From Chthonomonadaceae bacterium (lineage in GTDB: Bacteria > Armatimonadota > Fimbriimonadia > Fimbriimonadales > Fimbriimonadaceae), in the NCBI GenBank assembly GCA_015709495.1, contig CP054189.1, forward strand, positions 496,001 through 560,000: 64,000 nucleotides of DNA, in the 5' to 3' direction. Positions 25,248-33,593 of this stretch are shown here, one piece after another. The stretch's first letter is position 1. Every line of letters begins with the position of its first letter. The notes below the pieces were generated by a model. The model was not told where the DNA came from, made no database searches, and saw only the letters and a list, made by a program, of their open reading frames with translations. The translations under genes were made by a program, and so were the position numbers.

Positions 25248-25841
25248 GTGAACGCGCCCCCTCCCGTCGAGTATCCGTTCAATCAGCCGAGCTACTTCCT
25301 CAAGCGCCAGCTCTTCCAGCTTCTCGGGCAGAACTTTCGCATCTACGACCCGTCGGGCAAGCTCGCGCTCTTCTCCCATCAGAAGGCCTTCAAGCTGAAA
25401 GAGGACATTCGAATCTACTCGGACGAATCGAAGGCGACCGAAGTGCTCTCGATCAAGGCGCGGCAGATCATCGACTTTTCGGCAGCCTACGACGTGGTGG
25501 ACGCGCGGCAGGGTCAGAAGGTCGGGGCCCTCAAGCGAAAGGGTTGGAAGTCGATTGTGCGGGACCACTGGATTCTTCTGGACGAATCCGACCGCGAGAT
25601 CGGCACGATTGTGGAGGACCAAGTGGCGTTGGCTATGGTTCGGAGGTTTCTAACGAACCTCGTGCCGCAAAGCTACGACCTGATGGTCGGCCCTCAGAAG
25701 GCGGTCGATTTCACCCAGCGCTTCAACCCCTTCGTCTATCACCTGGACATCAAGTTCGCGCATCAAAACCCGATCGTCGATCGCAGACTCGCGCTCGCCG
25801 GAGCGATCTTGCTCGCCGCGATCGAGGGCAGGCAAAGCTGA
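25248..25841 (+). CDS. LURP-one/scramblase-like beta-barrel protein
   Basis: This 197-residue protein starts with GTG. After a short Pro-rich N-terminus it has the Tubby-like/LURP-one pattern: YFLKRQLFQLLGQNFRIYD, then SGKLALFSHQKAFKLKEDIRIYSDE and LSIKARQIIDFSAAYDVVDA. The last 25 residues are hydrophobic (DRRLALAGAILLAAIEG), possibly a terminal membrane helix. Related domains occur in phospholipid scramblases and plant LURP-one proteins. The bacterial function is unknown. It is divergent from comM and 25 bases upstream of thyX, which has its own -10-like site. Confidence 0.65.
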   Translation: MNAPPPVEYPFNQPSYFLKRQLFQLLGQNFRIYDPSGKLALFSHQKAFKLKEDIRIYSDESKATEVLSIKARQIIDFSAAYDVVDARQGQKVGALKRKGWKSIVRDHWILLDESDREIGTIVEDQVALAMVRRFLTNLVPQSYDLMVGPQKAVDFTQRFNPFVYHLDIKFAHQNPIVDRRLALAGAILLAAIEGRQS

Positions 25842-25866
25842 TCGCCTGCCATGCCAGAATCAGCAA

Positions 25867-26757
25867 ATGGCTCGATTGAAAGTGGAGGCCGCCGAGGCGC
25901 TCGTCGACCAGGAGATTCAGGTCCTCGATAAGGGATTCGTCCGCCTGGTGGACTACTTGGGCGGGGACGAACGCATCGTGCAGTCGGCTCGCGTGAGCTA
26001 CGGGTCCGGGACCAAGTCGTTCCGCCTGGACCGGGGTCTCATCCACTATCTGATGCAGCACCATCACACGTCGCCCTTCGAGCAGGTTCAACTTACGTTT
26101 CACGCCAAGATGCCGATTTTCGTTGCCCGCCAGTGGGTGCGGCACCGTACGGCCCGACTCAACGAGATCAGCGGGCGGTATTCGGTGATGCGGGACGAGT
26201 TTTATTTGCCCGAGCCGGAGCAGATGAGGTTTCAAAGCGAGCGCAACAAACAGGGCCGTTCTGACGAGGCGATTCCGCTGGAAGACGCGCTAGCGATCCT
26301 GAGAAGGATGGAAGAAGAGCAGTCGAGGCTGTACGCCCAATACGAATCACTGCTCGAAGCCAATGTCGCAAGGGAACTCGCGCGGATCAACCTGCCGCTG
26401 TCGCTGTACACCGAGTGGTACTGGCAAATCGACCTTCACAACCTCTTCCACTTCTTGGCGCTAAGGATGGACGAGCACGCGCAATACGAAATCCGGGTGT
26501 ATGCAGAGGCGATGGCAAAATGCGCCCAAGCCGTCGCGCCCATCGCCTACGAGGCGTTCGAGGAGCACATCCTCCACTCCGTGAGGTTCAGCCGCGCCGA
26601 GTGCGTGTCTCTCCAGCAGATGCTGCGCGGGCAGGAGTCCAGCTTGGAAGGAAGGGCCCTCGCTCGGTTTCGTGAGAAGCTCGAACGAATCTCCAAAATG
26701 GCGTCGATCGATGCGCCTGATGAGTTTGAAGGCCCCAAACCGGTAGACATGGGGTAA
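25867..26757 (+). CDS. thyX: FAD-dependent thymidylate synthase ThyX
   Basis: ThyX makes dTMP from dUMP using methylene-tetrahydrofolate and FAD. The ThyX motif RHRTARLNEISGRYS (about residues 93-107) is intact, as is the SPFEQVQLTFHAKMPIFVARQ stretch that precedes it. At 296 residues it is somewhat longer than the common 220-260. The ATG is preceded by CAGAAT 6 bases upstream with no Shine-Dalgarno sequence. No thyA is seen in the window, so this may be the main thymidylate route, but that is inference. Confidence 0.95.
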   Translation: MARLKVEAAEALVDQEIQVLDKGFVRLVDYLGGDERIVQSARVSYGSGTKSFRLDRGLIHYLMQHHHTSPFEQVQLTFHAKMPIFVARQWVRHRTARLNEISGRYSVMRDEFYLPEPEQMRFQSERNKQGRSDEAIPLEDALAILRRMEEEQSRLYAQYESLLEANVARELARINLPLSLYTEWYWQIDLHNLFHFLALRMDEHAQYEIRVYAEAMAKCAQAVAPIAYEAFEEHILHSVRFSRAECVSLQQMLRGQESSLEGRALARFREKLERISKMASIDAPDEFEGPKPVDMG

Positions 26758-26766
26758 CCTCCGCTC

Positions 26767-27363
26767 ATGATCGGACGCCTACGCGGGGAGTTGGCTGAAG
26801 TCGAAGGAAGCACCGTCATCGTCGATGTCGCAGGAGTCGGCTACCAGGTGACGCTTCCCGAATACGTGGCCGCGATGCTGCCCCCTCTTGGAGACGAGGT
26901 GGTCTTTCGGATCCGACAGGTTGTGCGCGAGGATTCCAACACGCTTTACGGCTTCCTCGACGCCGAGCAGTTGAGGCTTTTCGATTTGCTTTGTGAGGTC
27001 AAAGGCTGCGGTCCCAGACTCGCGATGTCGCTCATCGGGCAGCTTGGCGAAGAGACGGTGGCTCAGGCGATTCTCGGCCAAGACGCGAGGGTGCTCGTGC
27101 GGGCGAGCGGAGTGGGGCTGAAACTGGCCGAGCGGATTCTCTTGGAACTCAAGGACAAAGTGCGCGAAGACAGCTTCCTTCGCAGGGCCGGGCAGGTTCA
27201 GCGTGCCGCAGCCCGGACTCCGGAGTCTGACACGCTGGTCGATGCGCTGGTCGCCCTCGGATACCGGCGCCTCGACGCCGAGAGCGTTGCGCGGGAGGTT
27301 AGGGGCCAGGCGGAAACCGTCGAGGAACAACTCAAACTCGCGCTCCGGCAGCTCTCGAAGTAA
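26767..27363 (+). CDS. ruvA: Holliday junction branch migration subunit RuvA
   Basis: This 198-residue RuvA has an N-terminal OB fold (MIGRLRGELAEVEGSTVIVDVAGVGYQV, shown by segments), helix-hairpin-helix motifs (VKGCGPRLAMSLIGQL and ASGVGLKLAERILLELKDK) and a C-terminal RuvB-contacting three-helix domain (DALVALGYRRLDAESVAREV). It binds four-way junctions and loads RuvB. The start has TAACCT exactly 6 bases upstream. It follows thyX by 9 bases and precedes ruvB by 15. No ruvC is seen nearby. Confidence 0.96.
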   Translation: MIGRLRGELAEVEGSTVIVDVAGVGYQVTLPEYVAAMLPPLGDEVVFRIRQVVREDSNTLYGFLDAEQLRLFDLLCEVKGCGPRLAMSLIGQLGEETVAQAILGQDARVLVRASGVGLKLAERILLELKDKVREDSFLRRAGQVQRAAARTPESDTLVDALVALGYRRLDAESVAREVRGQAETVEEQLKLALRQLSK

Positions 27364-27378
27364 AGGAGAATACAAGCG

Positions 27379-28431
27379 ATGGACCGCACGAACACCCAAC
27401 TCACGCCCGAACTGGAGACCGGAGAGCGAACCGCCGAAACCTCGCTTCGGCCTCGAAAGCTATCGGAGTTCATCGGGCAGCCCAAGATCAAGGAGAACCT
27501 CGCTGTGTTTTTGGAGGCGGCCCGAGGTCGCGGCGAACCGATGGACCACTTGCTGCTTTACGGCCCTCCAGGCTTGGGCAAGACCACGATCGCCCACATC
27601 GTCGCCGAAGAGATGGGCGTCGAGATCCACGTCACGAGCGGCCCCGCCATCGAGCGCGCGGGCGACCTCGTGGGAATCCTCACGAACATCGAATCCGGCG
27701 CCGTTTTGTTCATCGACGAGATTCACCGTCTCGGCAGGAGCGTCGAGGAGATCCTCTACCCGGCGATGGAGGACTACAAAGTGGACATCTTGATCGGCAA
27801 AGGCCCCGCCGCCAGGTCGATTCGTCTCGACTTACCGCCCATTACGGTGATCGGGGCGACCACGCGCCAAGGTTTGCTCACAGGCCCCTTGCGGGACCGG
27901 TTCGGAATCGTGACGCACTTTCCGTTCTACGACGAGCAGGCCCTATTTGAGATCGTCTGCCGCTCGGCGGCGATCCTCGGCATGGTGGTCGAATCCGACG
28001 GCGCTCATGAGATCGCCCGAAGGTCCAGGGGGACGCCCCGCATCGCCAACCGGCTTCTCCGCCGCGTTCGGGACTTCGCTCAAGTTGCAGGAAAGGCGGC
28101 CATCGACGACGGAATCGCCGAGTCGGCGCTGGCTCAATTGGAGGTAGACGAAACGGGCCTCGACCGCGTCGACCGGCTCCTTCTCGAAACGATCATCCTC
28201 AAGTTCGAAGGCGGCCCGGTCGGGATCGAAACCCTCGCAGCTGCGACCGGCGAAGACGCGGGAACCATCGAGGACGTTTATGAGCCGTACCTGATGCAGC
28301 AGGGTTTCCTCCAGCGGACCCCGCGTGGCCGATGCGTCACGTCCCGAGCCTACTTGCACATGGGCCTGACCCCTCCCCAAAAGCGGCGCGAGCGCGGACT
28401 CTTCGAAGAAGACGATCCGAAAAACGGGTAA
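27379..28431 (+). CDS. ruvB: Holliday junction helicase RuvB
   Basis: This is a 350-residue AAA+ motor that drives branch migration with RuvA. It has [18 protein letters not shown] at the N-terminus, Walker [11 protein letters not shown], Walker B FIDEIHRL, the [18 protein letters not shown] sensor region and the C-terminal winged helix ([14 protein letters not shown]). A good Shine-Dalgarno AAAGGAG lies before its ATG, unlike the leaderless-type ruvA start, as expected for an internal operon gene. Confidence 0.97.
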   Translation: MDRTNTQLTPELETGERTAETSLRPRKLSEFIGQPKIKENLAVFLEAARGRGEPMDHLLLYGPPGLGKTTIAHIVAEEMGVEIHVTSGPAIERAGDLVGILTNIESGAVLFIDEIHRLGRSVEEILYPAMEDYKVDILIGKGPAARSIRLDLPPITVIGATTRQGLLTGPLRDRFGIVTHFPFYDEQALFEIVCRSAAILGMVVESDGAHEIARRSRGTPRIANRLLRRVRDFAQVAGKAAIDDGIAESALAQLEVDETGLDRVDRLLLETIILKFEGGPVGIETLAAATGEDAGTIEDVYEPYLMQQGFLQRTPRGRCVTSRAYLHMGLTPPQKRRERGLFEEDDPKNG

Positions 28432-28473
28432 TCCCTTGGCGCCCGCGGGCCGTAAGGATTGGGGGCGGACGAC

Positions 28474-29313
28474 ATGCTCTTTTCGAAGCGAAAGAAACGA
28501 TACGAGAACTTGGCGGAGTTTCTGGAACGGAACGCCGGCCGGTCCCATACCCCCAATCCTGGCGCTGGGGTGGTCGCCGTCTCGTCGCTCCTTCTTTCGG
28601 GAGCGCTCTACTTCGCGCTCTTACGGTTTCTGGGGCCGATCGGCTCGATGCTCGCGACGGCGTTCGTGGGCCTGCCCTTGATCGGAATCTCGCTCCACCT
28701 AATCCTCCGAGAGGCGTTTCGCCCGAAGGACGCCCGCTCGCAGCGAATCCAGGAAATGGCGCGAATCTATCGCTTGCTTTGGGTGACTCACAAGCAAAAC
28801 CGTCTCACGAAGGACCTCGATCCAACCTTGGCCGAGCTACTGGACGAGTGCGCTCGGCACTGGCTACGCATTCATCGCGCCCTGGGTGGGCCGTTTTGGA
28901 CGCAGGAATCCCTGCCTGTGCATTGGAAGGGAGTGCGGGACCGCGCCATCGAAGCTTCCTCGCTGGCGATGGACGACGTGCTCCTGATCCTCGAATCTCA
29001 CCTTTACAAACGAGAAACGAAGACGAACTGGCAGGACGTCGTCAACGAGTTCGTCGAAGACCTGCTCGACCAACCCCCGAAGCGGAGCCCGATGGCCCAC
29101 CTCCCCCCCGAATACGACCCCGCGCGGGAGGTAGCAGAAAGGCTGAAGCTGCTCGCAGCCGAAGTCGAGCAAGCCGCGAAGGAGGTCTTGCGAGAGGAGG
29201 AGTTCGACGAGGTGTTTGGCGGCTCAAAAGCTCTCGAAGCTTGCCTGAGCGAACTGAAGTCGATCCGGGAAGCGGAAACGGAACTCGACGGCGAGCTTCG
29301 AGTCTCAGAGTGA
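28474..29313 (+). CDS. Membrane protein with two TM segments, unknown function
   Basis: This 279-residue protein begins with a basic segment (MLFSKRKKRYENLAEFLERN). Two hydrophobic helices follow at about residues 28-50 and 52-75, and then a long helical cytoplasmic part rich in Glu, Arg and Leu (LDPTLAELLDECARHWLRIHRAL and later predicted coiled coil). I chose ATG 28474 over a TTG at 28459. It follows ruvB by 42 bases and its last 9 bases overlap the convergent HAD gene. I do not recognise the family. Confidence 0.6.
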   Translation: MLFSKRKKRYENLAEFLERNAGRSHTPNPGAGVVAVSSLLLSGALYFALLRFLGPIGSMLATAFVGLPLIGISLHLILREAFRPKDARSQRIQEMARIYRLLWVTHKQNRLTKDLDPTLAELLDECARHWLRIHRALGGPFWTQESLPVHWKGVRDRAIEASSLAMDDVLLILESHLYKRETKTNWQDVVNEFVEDLLDQPPKRSPMAHLPPEYDPAREVAERLKLLAAEVEQAAKEVLREEEFDEVFGGSKALEACLSELKSIREAETELDGELRVSE

Positions 29314-30096
29314 GCAGCGGGCGAGAATCCCCCGAAGATCGGGGCTCGCAGGGACCCCTTCTGGAGCCGAGGAAGTCACCCCGCATAGAACCAGGTGAAC
29401 CTGACATCCCGCCCTGAGGCCCGAATCGATGTCGGTATCGAGGCGATCGCCGATCACGAGGGTCCGTTCTGCAGGAACGCCGGTCTCCAGAACGAAGCGC
29501 TCTACCATTCGCGGCTCTGGCTTGCCCATCGTCGTCGGACTCGTCTGGCTCGCGGCTTCGATTGCGGCTACGATGGGACCTGCCCCCGGCTGCAATCGGC
29601 CCTGTTCGAGGGGATAGGTAGCGTCCCGGTTCGTCGCGAGGAACCTGGCCCCCGATCGAATCCACTGCATCGCGCCGTCGAGAAGCTCATAGCTGAAGGT
29701 CCGGCAAATGCCGGCGATCACGCAATCTGGAGTCCCTTCAGAAAGCTCCGAAACCACGCCCGGCTCGCCCGCATTCACCACGCCGATCCCCCCGCGTCGC
29801 AACGTGTGGCACAGGCCGGGATCGCCCACGACGAACGCAGACCTCAACCCTTCGGATAGAGCGAACTCAGCGGCGACCCGCGCCGAGGTCAACACCTCGG
29901 CCTCCTCCGCCTCGACCCCCACCCCCCGCAGACGCTCGACGACTTCTTCAGCAAGGATCGCGGAGTTGTTGGTCACGAACCGGACCCTTCGCCCTGAGCG
30001 TCGCAATCGCGCGAGCGTTTCGGCTGCGTCGGGCGTCGGTTCCGTCCCTCGGTAAACGGTCCCGTCCAAGTCGAAAATAAGTAGGTCGATCCCCAT
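29305..30096 (-). CDS. HAD-IIA family hydrolase (NagD-like phosphatase)
   Basis: This 263-residue protein has HAD motif I DLDGTVYRG, motif II FVTNNSA, a GKPEPRMVERF motif III Lys and motif IV GDRLDTDIDSG, in the order of NagD-type phosphatases with a C2 cap. Such enzymes dephosphorylate nucleotides, glycerol phosphate or phosphoglycolate; the substrate is not evident. Its ATG overlaps the stop of the upstream polyprenyl synthase gene by one base (TGATG), so it is the last gene of the long leftward operon. Confidence 0.85.
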   Translation of the reverse strand: MGIDLLIFDLDGTVYRGTEPTPDAAETLARLRRSGRRVRFVTNNSAILAEEVVERLRGVGVEAEEAEVLTSARVAAEFALSEGLRSAFVVGDPGLCHTLRRGGIGVVNAGEPGVVSELSEGTPDCVIAGICRTFSYELLDGAMQWIRSGARFLATNRDATYPLEQGRLQPGAGPIVAAIEAASQTSPTTMGKPEPRMVERFVLETGVPAERTLVIGDRLDTDIDSGLRAGCQVHLVLCGVTSSAPEGVPASPDLRGILARCSL

Positions 30097-31100
30097 CAGG
30101 ACTGGCGGCGAAGAACGTAGTCTGCGATCCCAGAAAGGAGTTCCCCATCGAGAAGCGATTCGCCCTGGACCGCGCTCTTAGCCCTTTCGACGTGCTCCCG
30201 AGCGAGCGTCTCGGCCGCCTCGAACGCCCCTACTTCGCCCATCCACGCGCAAAGCTGCCCGATTTGGTCTTCGGACGCGCCGTTGCCGAACCACCGAATG
30301 ACTTGGTCCTTCCTCGAAGCCTCCACCCTCTGCAAAAGGAGGATCAGCGGCATCGTGGCGCATCCCTCTCGGAAATCCCCCGCCCGGGGTTTGCCCGAAA
30401 CGCTTTCCTCGGAGCGATAGTCGATGAGGTCGTCGACGAGCTGAAACGCCATCCCGAGGTGAAAACCGTAGTTACCCAACGCTTCTCGACACCGGTCGTT
30501 CGCTCCGGCGACCCTTGCTCCGGACTCGCAACAGACCTGAATGAACGACGCCGTCTTGGCTCGAAGGATATCGAAGTGGGTTTCGGGAGTGAGGTCCCAC
30601 CGGCCTCGCTGATCGAGTTCCCAGACCTCTCCCTCGGCGAGATCGACGACGGCGCGCGAAACCGACCGGATTAGGGCGAGATCGCCGTCCTCGGCAAGAA
30701 TCGACATCGCCTTCGAGAGAAGCACGTCACCGCACAGGATCGCGGCGGTGTTTCCAAATTCGGACGAGGCCGTCGCCCTTCCGCGCCGCAGCGTAGCGTG
30801 GTCGATCACATCGTCGTGCATCAGGGTCGCCATGTGGATCATCTCCAGGCAGGCCCCGATCCTCCGGGCGCGATCCTCGTCGAAGTCCCGCGCCACCGAC
30901 CTCGCGCAAAGCAGCGTCAGCGCCGGCCGCAGCCGCTTCCCCCCCGAACGGAGAACATGGGAGCAGATCGTCTCGACGAGTTCGAACGGCGATTGGACGC
31001 TTGATTCCAAAACGACTTCGACCAAGCGGACTTCGTCCTGAATCTCGCTGAGCCTCGTCGCGAAGTCGCTCTCGCTTTCGGGCTCATAAAAGGTCTTCAT
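30096..31100 (-). CDS. Long-chain polyprenyl diphosphate synthase
   Basis: This 334-residue trans-prenyltransferase has the first Asp-rich motif HDDVIDHATLRRGR and the second QLVDDLIDY, plus GGKRLRPAL near the N-terminus. These motifs catalyse chain elongation of isopentenyl diphosphate. Being coupled by ATGA to the menaquinone methyltransferase gene, it most likely makes the menaquinone side chain (heptaprenyl- or octaprenyl-type, length not predictable). The start at 31100 is set by this overlap; a start at 31115 would lie inside menG. Confidence 0.92.
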   Translation of the reverse strand: MKTFYEPESESDFATRLSEIQDEVRLVEVVLESSVQSPFELVETICSHVLRSGGKRLRPALTLLCARSVARDFDEDRARRIGACLEMIHMATLMHDDVIDHATLRRGRATASSEFGNTAAILCGDVLLSKAMSILAEDGDLALIRSVSRAVVDLAEGEVWELDQRGRWDLTPETHFDILRAKTASFIQVCCESGARVAGANDRCREALGNYGFHLGMAFQLVDDLIDYRSEESVSGKPRAGDFREGCATMPLILLLQRVEASRKDQVIRWFGNGASEDQIGQLCAWMGEVGAFEAAETLAREHVERAKSAVQGESLLDGELLSGIADYVLRRQS

Positions 31101-31822
31101 TCCTTGATCCCCCAATGGACGCAGATGTTGCCCAACATGAGGTCCTTCCAGCCGACTCCGCGGAATCCCGCACTCTGAAACGCGGCCGCAAGCTCCTCGC
31201 GCGTCGCGAAGGCCTGCGTGCTTCGCGGAAGATACTCATAGGCGGTCTTCGAGCCGAACATGGCTCCGATGCGAGGGAGCACCGCAACCCCCAGCCACCG
31301 AGAGACGCCACGGATCAGGCGGTTGCGCGGAACCGCCATGTCGACGCTCACGATTCTTCCCCCAGGCCGGAGTACCCGGGCCGCTTCTTGCAGGCCCGCA
31401 TCGAGGTCGGCCAAATTGCGAAGACCCCAACCGACCGTTACGACGTCGAAAGACCCGGCGCGGAACGGCAGTCGGCAGGCGTCGGCGAGCGCGAGCCGGG
31501 CTTGGGGCGCCTTCTTGGAGGCGAGGCTCAGCATAGGAGCGCAAAAGTCGACCCCCGTCGCCTTTCCGCCTTGCCCCAGCCGCCTAAGAGCGGAAACTAG
31601 GAAGTCCCCCGTGCCGCAACACAGATCGAGCACTTGATCCATCGGCCGCAGGCCCACAGCGCGAAGGCCCGCCTGCCGCCACATTCCATGCAGCGACATC
31701 GACATGATCGAGTTCATGCGGTCGTAATGCGGGGCGATCTGGGCGAAAATCCCCCGGACCGCCTCTCGCTTTTCCGAACCTTCGCATTCCCACGGCGCAA
31801 GGGGCGCGGAAGAGGCCGACAT
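31097..31822 (-). CDS. menG: UbiE/MenG-type quinone C-methyltransferase
   Basis: This 241-residue AdoMet methyltransferase has the UbiE family marks VRGIFAQIAPHYDRMNSIMS near the N-terminus, motif I VLDLCCGTGDFL, and GLRNLADLDAGLQEAARVLRPGG. It converts demethylmenaquinone to menaquinone (or the ubiquinone counterpart); the partner prenyl synthase next door and the likely phylum favour menaquinone. TAAACT lies 9 bases before the ATG. A 71-base gap separates it from fabG, so it may have its own promoter within the operon. Confidence 0.88.
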   Translation of the reverse strand: MSASSAPLAPWECEGSEKREAVRGIFAQIAPHYDRMNSIMSMSLHGMWRQAGLRAVGLRPMDQVLDLCCGTGDFLVSALRRLGQGGKATGVDFCAPMLSLASKKAPQARLALADACRLPFRAGSFDVVTVGWGLRNLADLDAGLQEAARVLRPGGRIVSVDMAVPRNRLIRGVSRWLGVAVLPRIGAMFGSKTAYEYLPRSTQAFATREELAAAFQSAGFRGVGWKDLMLGNICVHWGIKE

Positions 31823-31893
31823 TTGGGCACAAGTTTACTCCAGAGAACGACCGAACTTTCAGAAAAGAATGAAAGTACGCTGCCGGGAGGCCG

Positions 31894-32625
31894 TCAGACG
31901 AAAAGGCCGCCGTCGACGACGAGGACCTGGCCCGTCACGTACCCGGACTCAGGCGAGCTCAGGAACAGGACCGGCCCCACGAGGTCTTCGGGAACGCCTA
32001 ACCGCCCCGCGCACGAGTTCTGCTTCACGTGGTTCTGGAACTCCTCGGAGAGCTTGGAGGTCATGTCGGTTTCAATGAATCCCGGCGCGAGGGCGTTGCA
32101 GGTGATTCCTCGACTTCCAACCTCTTTGGCGACCGCTTTGGTCAGACCGATGAGTCCCGCCTTGCTCGCGGCGTAATTCGCCTGTCCCGCCTGACCGTGC
32201 AGCCCCACTACGCTGCTCACGTTCACGATCCGCCCGTAGCGCGCCTTGAGCATCGGCTTCAGACAGGCGCGGATCATCAGAAACGCCCCCTTCAGATTGA
32301 CATCGAGCACGGCTTGCCAATCCTCTTCCTTCATGCGGAGCATCAATGTGTCGCGGGCGATGCCTGCGTTGTTGACGAGAACGGCAGGCGTCCCAAGATC
32401 GGCCTCGATGCGGGGGATCAACGCCTCCACCTCAGATGCTTGACTCACGTCGCAGGCGTAGCCCTTCGCCGAAGGTCCGATTTCCGACGCAGCTCGGTTC
32501 GCGCCCTCCTGAGTCGTGGCGACGCAGGCAACTCGCGCGCCTTGCTCGGCGAACGCTCCTGCTATCGCCCGCCCAATGCCTCGGCTTGCCCCCGTAACAA
32601 TCACCACCTGGCCCGACAAGCTCAC
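31894..32625 (-). CDS. fabG: 3-oxoacyl-[ACP] reductase FabG
   Basis: This 243-residue short-chain dehydrogenase has the cofactor motif VTGASRGIGRAIA, NNAGIARDTLM, and the catalytic YAASKAGLIGL preceded by the Ser of NVSSVVGL. It reduces 3-oxoacyl-ACP with NADPH in fatty acid elongation. The GTG start at 32625 overlaps the fabD stop (GTGA). An ATG-led extension to 32808 would lie within fabD. Unlike many clusters, no acpP follows. Confidence 0.95.
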   Translation of the reverse strand: MSLSGQVVIVTGASRGIGRAIAGAFAEQGARVACVATTQEGANRAASEIGPSAKGYACDVSQASEVEALIPRIEADLGTPAVLVNNAGIARDTLMLRMKEEDWQAVLDVNLKGAFLMIRACLKPMLKARYGRIVNVSSVVGLHGQAGQANYAASKAGLIGLTKAVAKEVGSRGITCNALAPGFIETDMTSKLSEEFQNHVKQNSCAGRLGVPEDLVGPVLFLSSPESGYVTGQVLVVDGGLFV

Positions 32626-33584
32626 GCCGTCACCTCGCTCCGGGAGAGGGCTTCGAGCGTTCGTTCGAGGCTCTCTGAGTCGGCGACGCTGCATGTGGCT
32701 AAGGCGGGAGCGATCCGCTTGACAAGGCCGCAAAGCACGTTCCTCGGGCCGAACTCCACCAGGGTCCGGACGCCGTCGCGAGCCATGTTGAGTACGGATT
32801 CTCGCCACCGGACTGCGCTTCGCAGTTGCGTTTCGAGGAGCCGAGGCCAGGCGCCCGGCAAGTCCACGACCGAAGAAGTGACGTTGGCATAGACCTTCGG
32901 ATCACCGGGAGCCGCTTGAAACTTCGCGGTTCGAAGGACCTTTCCCATCTCTGCGGCGGCCTCGTCCATCAGCGGGCTATGAAACGCGCCGCTGACCTTG
33001 ATCTCGACGATTCTCTTGGCGCCCACCTCTTGCGCTCGCTCCGCGGCCCTTTCGACTCCTTCGGCCGAACCGCTGATGACCTGCTGGCCGGGAGCGTTGT
33101 CGTTCGCGATTACGACGGCCGCCCCTTCACTCGACACCGCCTCGCATAGTGCCGCCAAGGGATCGCGGTCGAGTCCAAGGACCGCCCTCATCGTTCCCGG
33201 GCGCTGTATCCCCGCCTCCGCCATAAGATCGCCCCTGATCTTCACCAGCCTCGCGCCTTCCTCGACGCTCAACGCGCCCGAACAAGCCAGCGCCGCATAC
33301 TCTCCGACGCTATGCCCCGCCATCGCGGCGAACTCGCGCCCCTCGCCGAGCCGCGCTTCCAAGCAGCGATAAGCCGCAACGCCCACCGCATACAACGCCA
33401 GTTGAGCGTTTTGCGTCTGCCTAAGTTCGTCCTCCTCGAGTTCAAAGCAAAGCCGCTCAGGGTCGATTCCCGAGCCTTTGCGGACCGACGCAAACACATC
33501 GCGAGCCTCTGAATAGGTCTCGAAGAGGTCCTTTCCCATCCCAGGAGTTTGGGAGCCTTGGCCGGGGAACATCGCGGCGAGCAT
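32622..33584 (-). CDS. fabD: Malonyl-CoA:ACP transacylase FabD
   Basis: This 320-residue protein has MFPGQGSQTPGMGK at the N-terminus, the nucleophile motif GHSVGEYAAL, the QNAQLALYAVGVA segment and SGAFHSPLMDEA with the catalytic His. It moves malonyl groups from CoA to acyl carrier protein. It starts 9 bases after the unknown 669-residue gene and overlaps fabG, placing it in the lipid operon. Confidence 0.96.
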   Translation of the reverse strand: MLAAMFPGQGSQTPGMGKDLFETYSEARDVFASVRKGSGIDPERLCFELEEDELRQTQNAQLALYAVGVAAYRCLEARLGEGREFAAMAGHSVGEYAALACSGALSVEEGARLVKIRGDLMAEAGIQRPGTMRAVLGLDRDPLAALCEAVSSEGAAVVIANDNAPGQQVISGSAEGVERAAERAQEVGAKRIVEIKVSGAFHSPLMDEAAAEMGKVLRTAKFQAAPGDPKVYANVTSSVVDLPGAWPRLLETQLRSAVRWRESVLNMARDGVRTLVEFGPRNVLCGLVKRIAPALATCSVADSESLERTLEALSRSEVTA

Positions 33585-33593
33585 GGGGCCAAT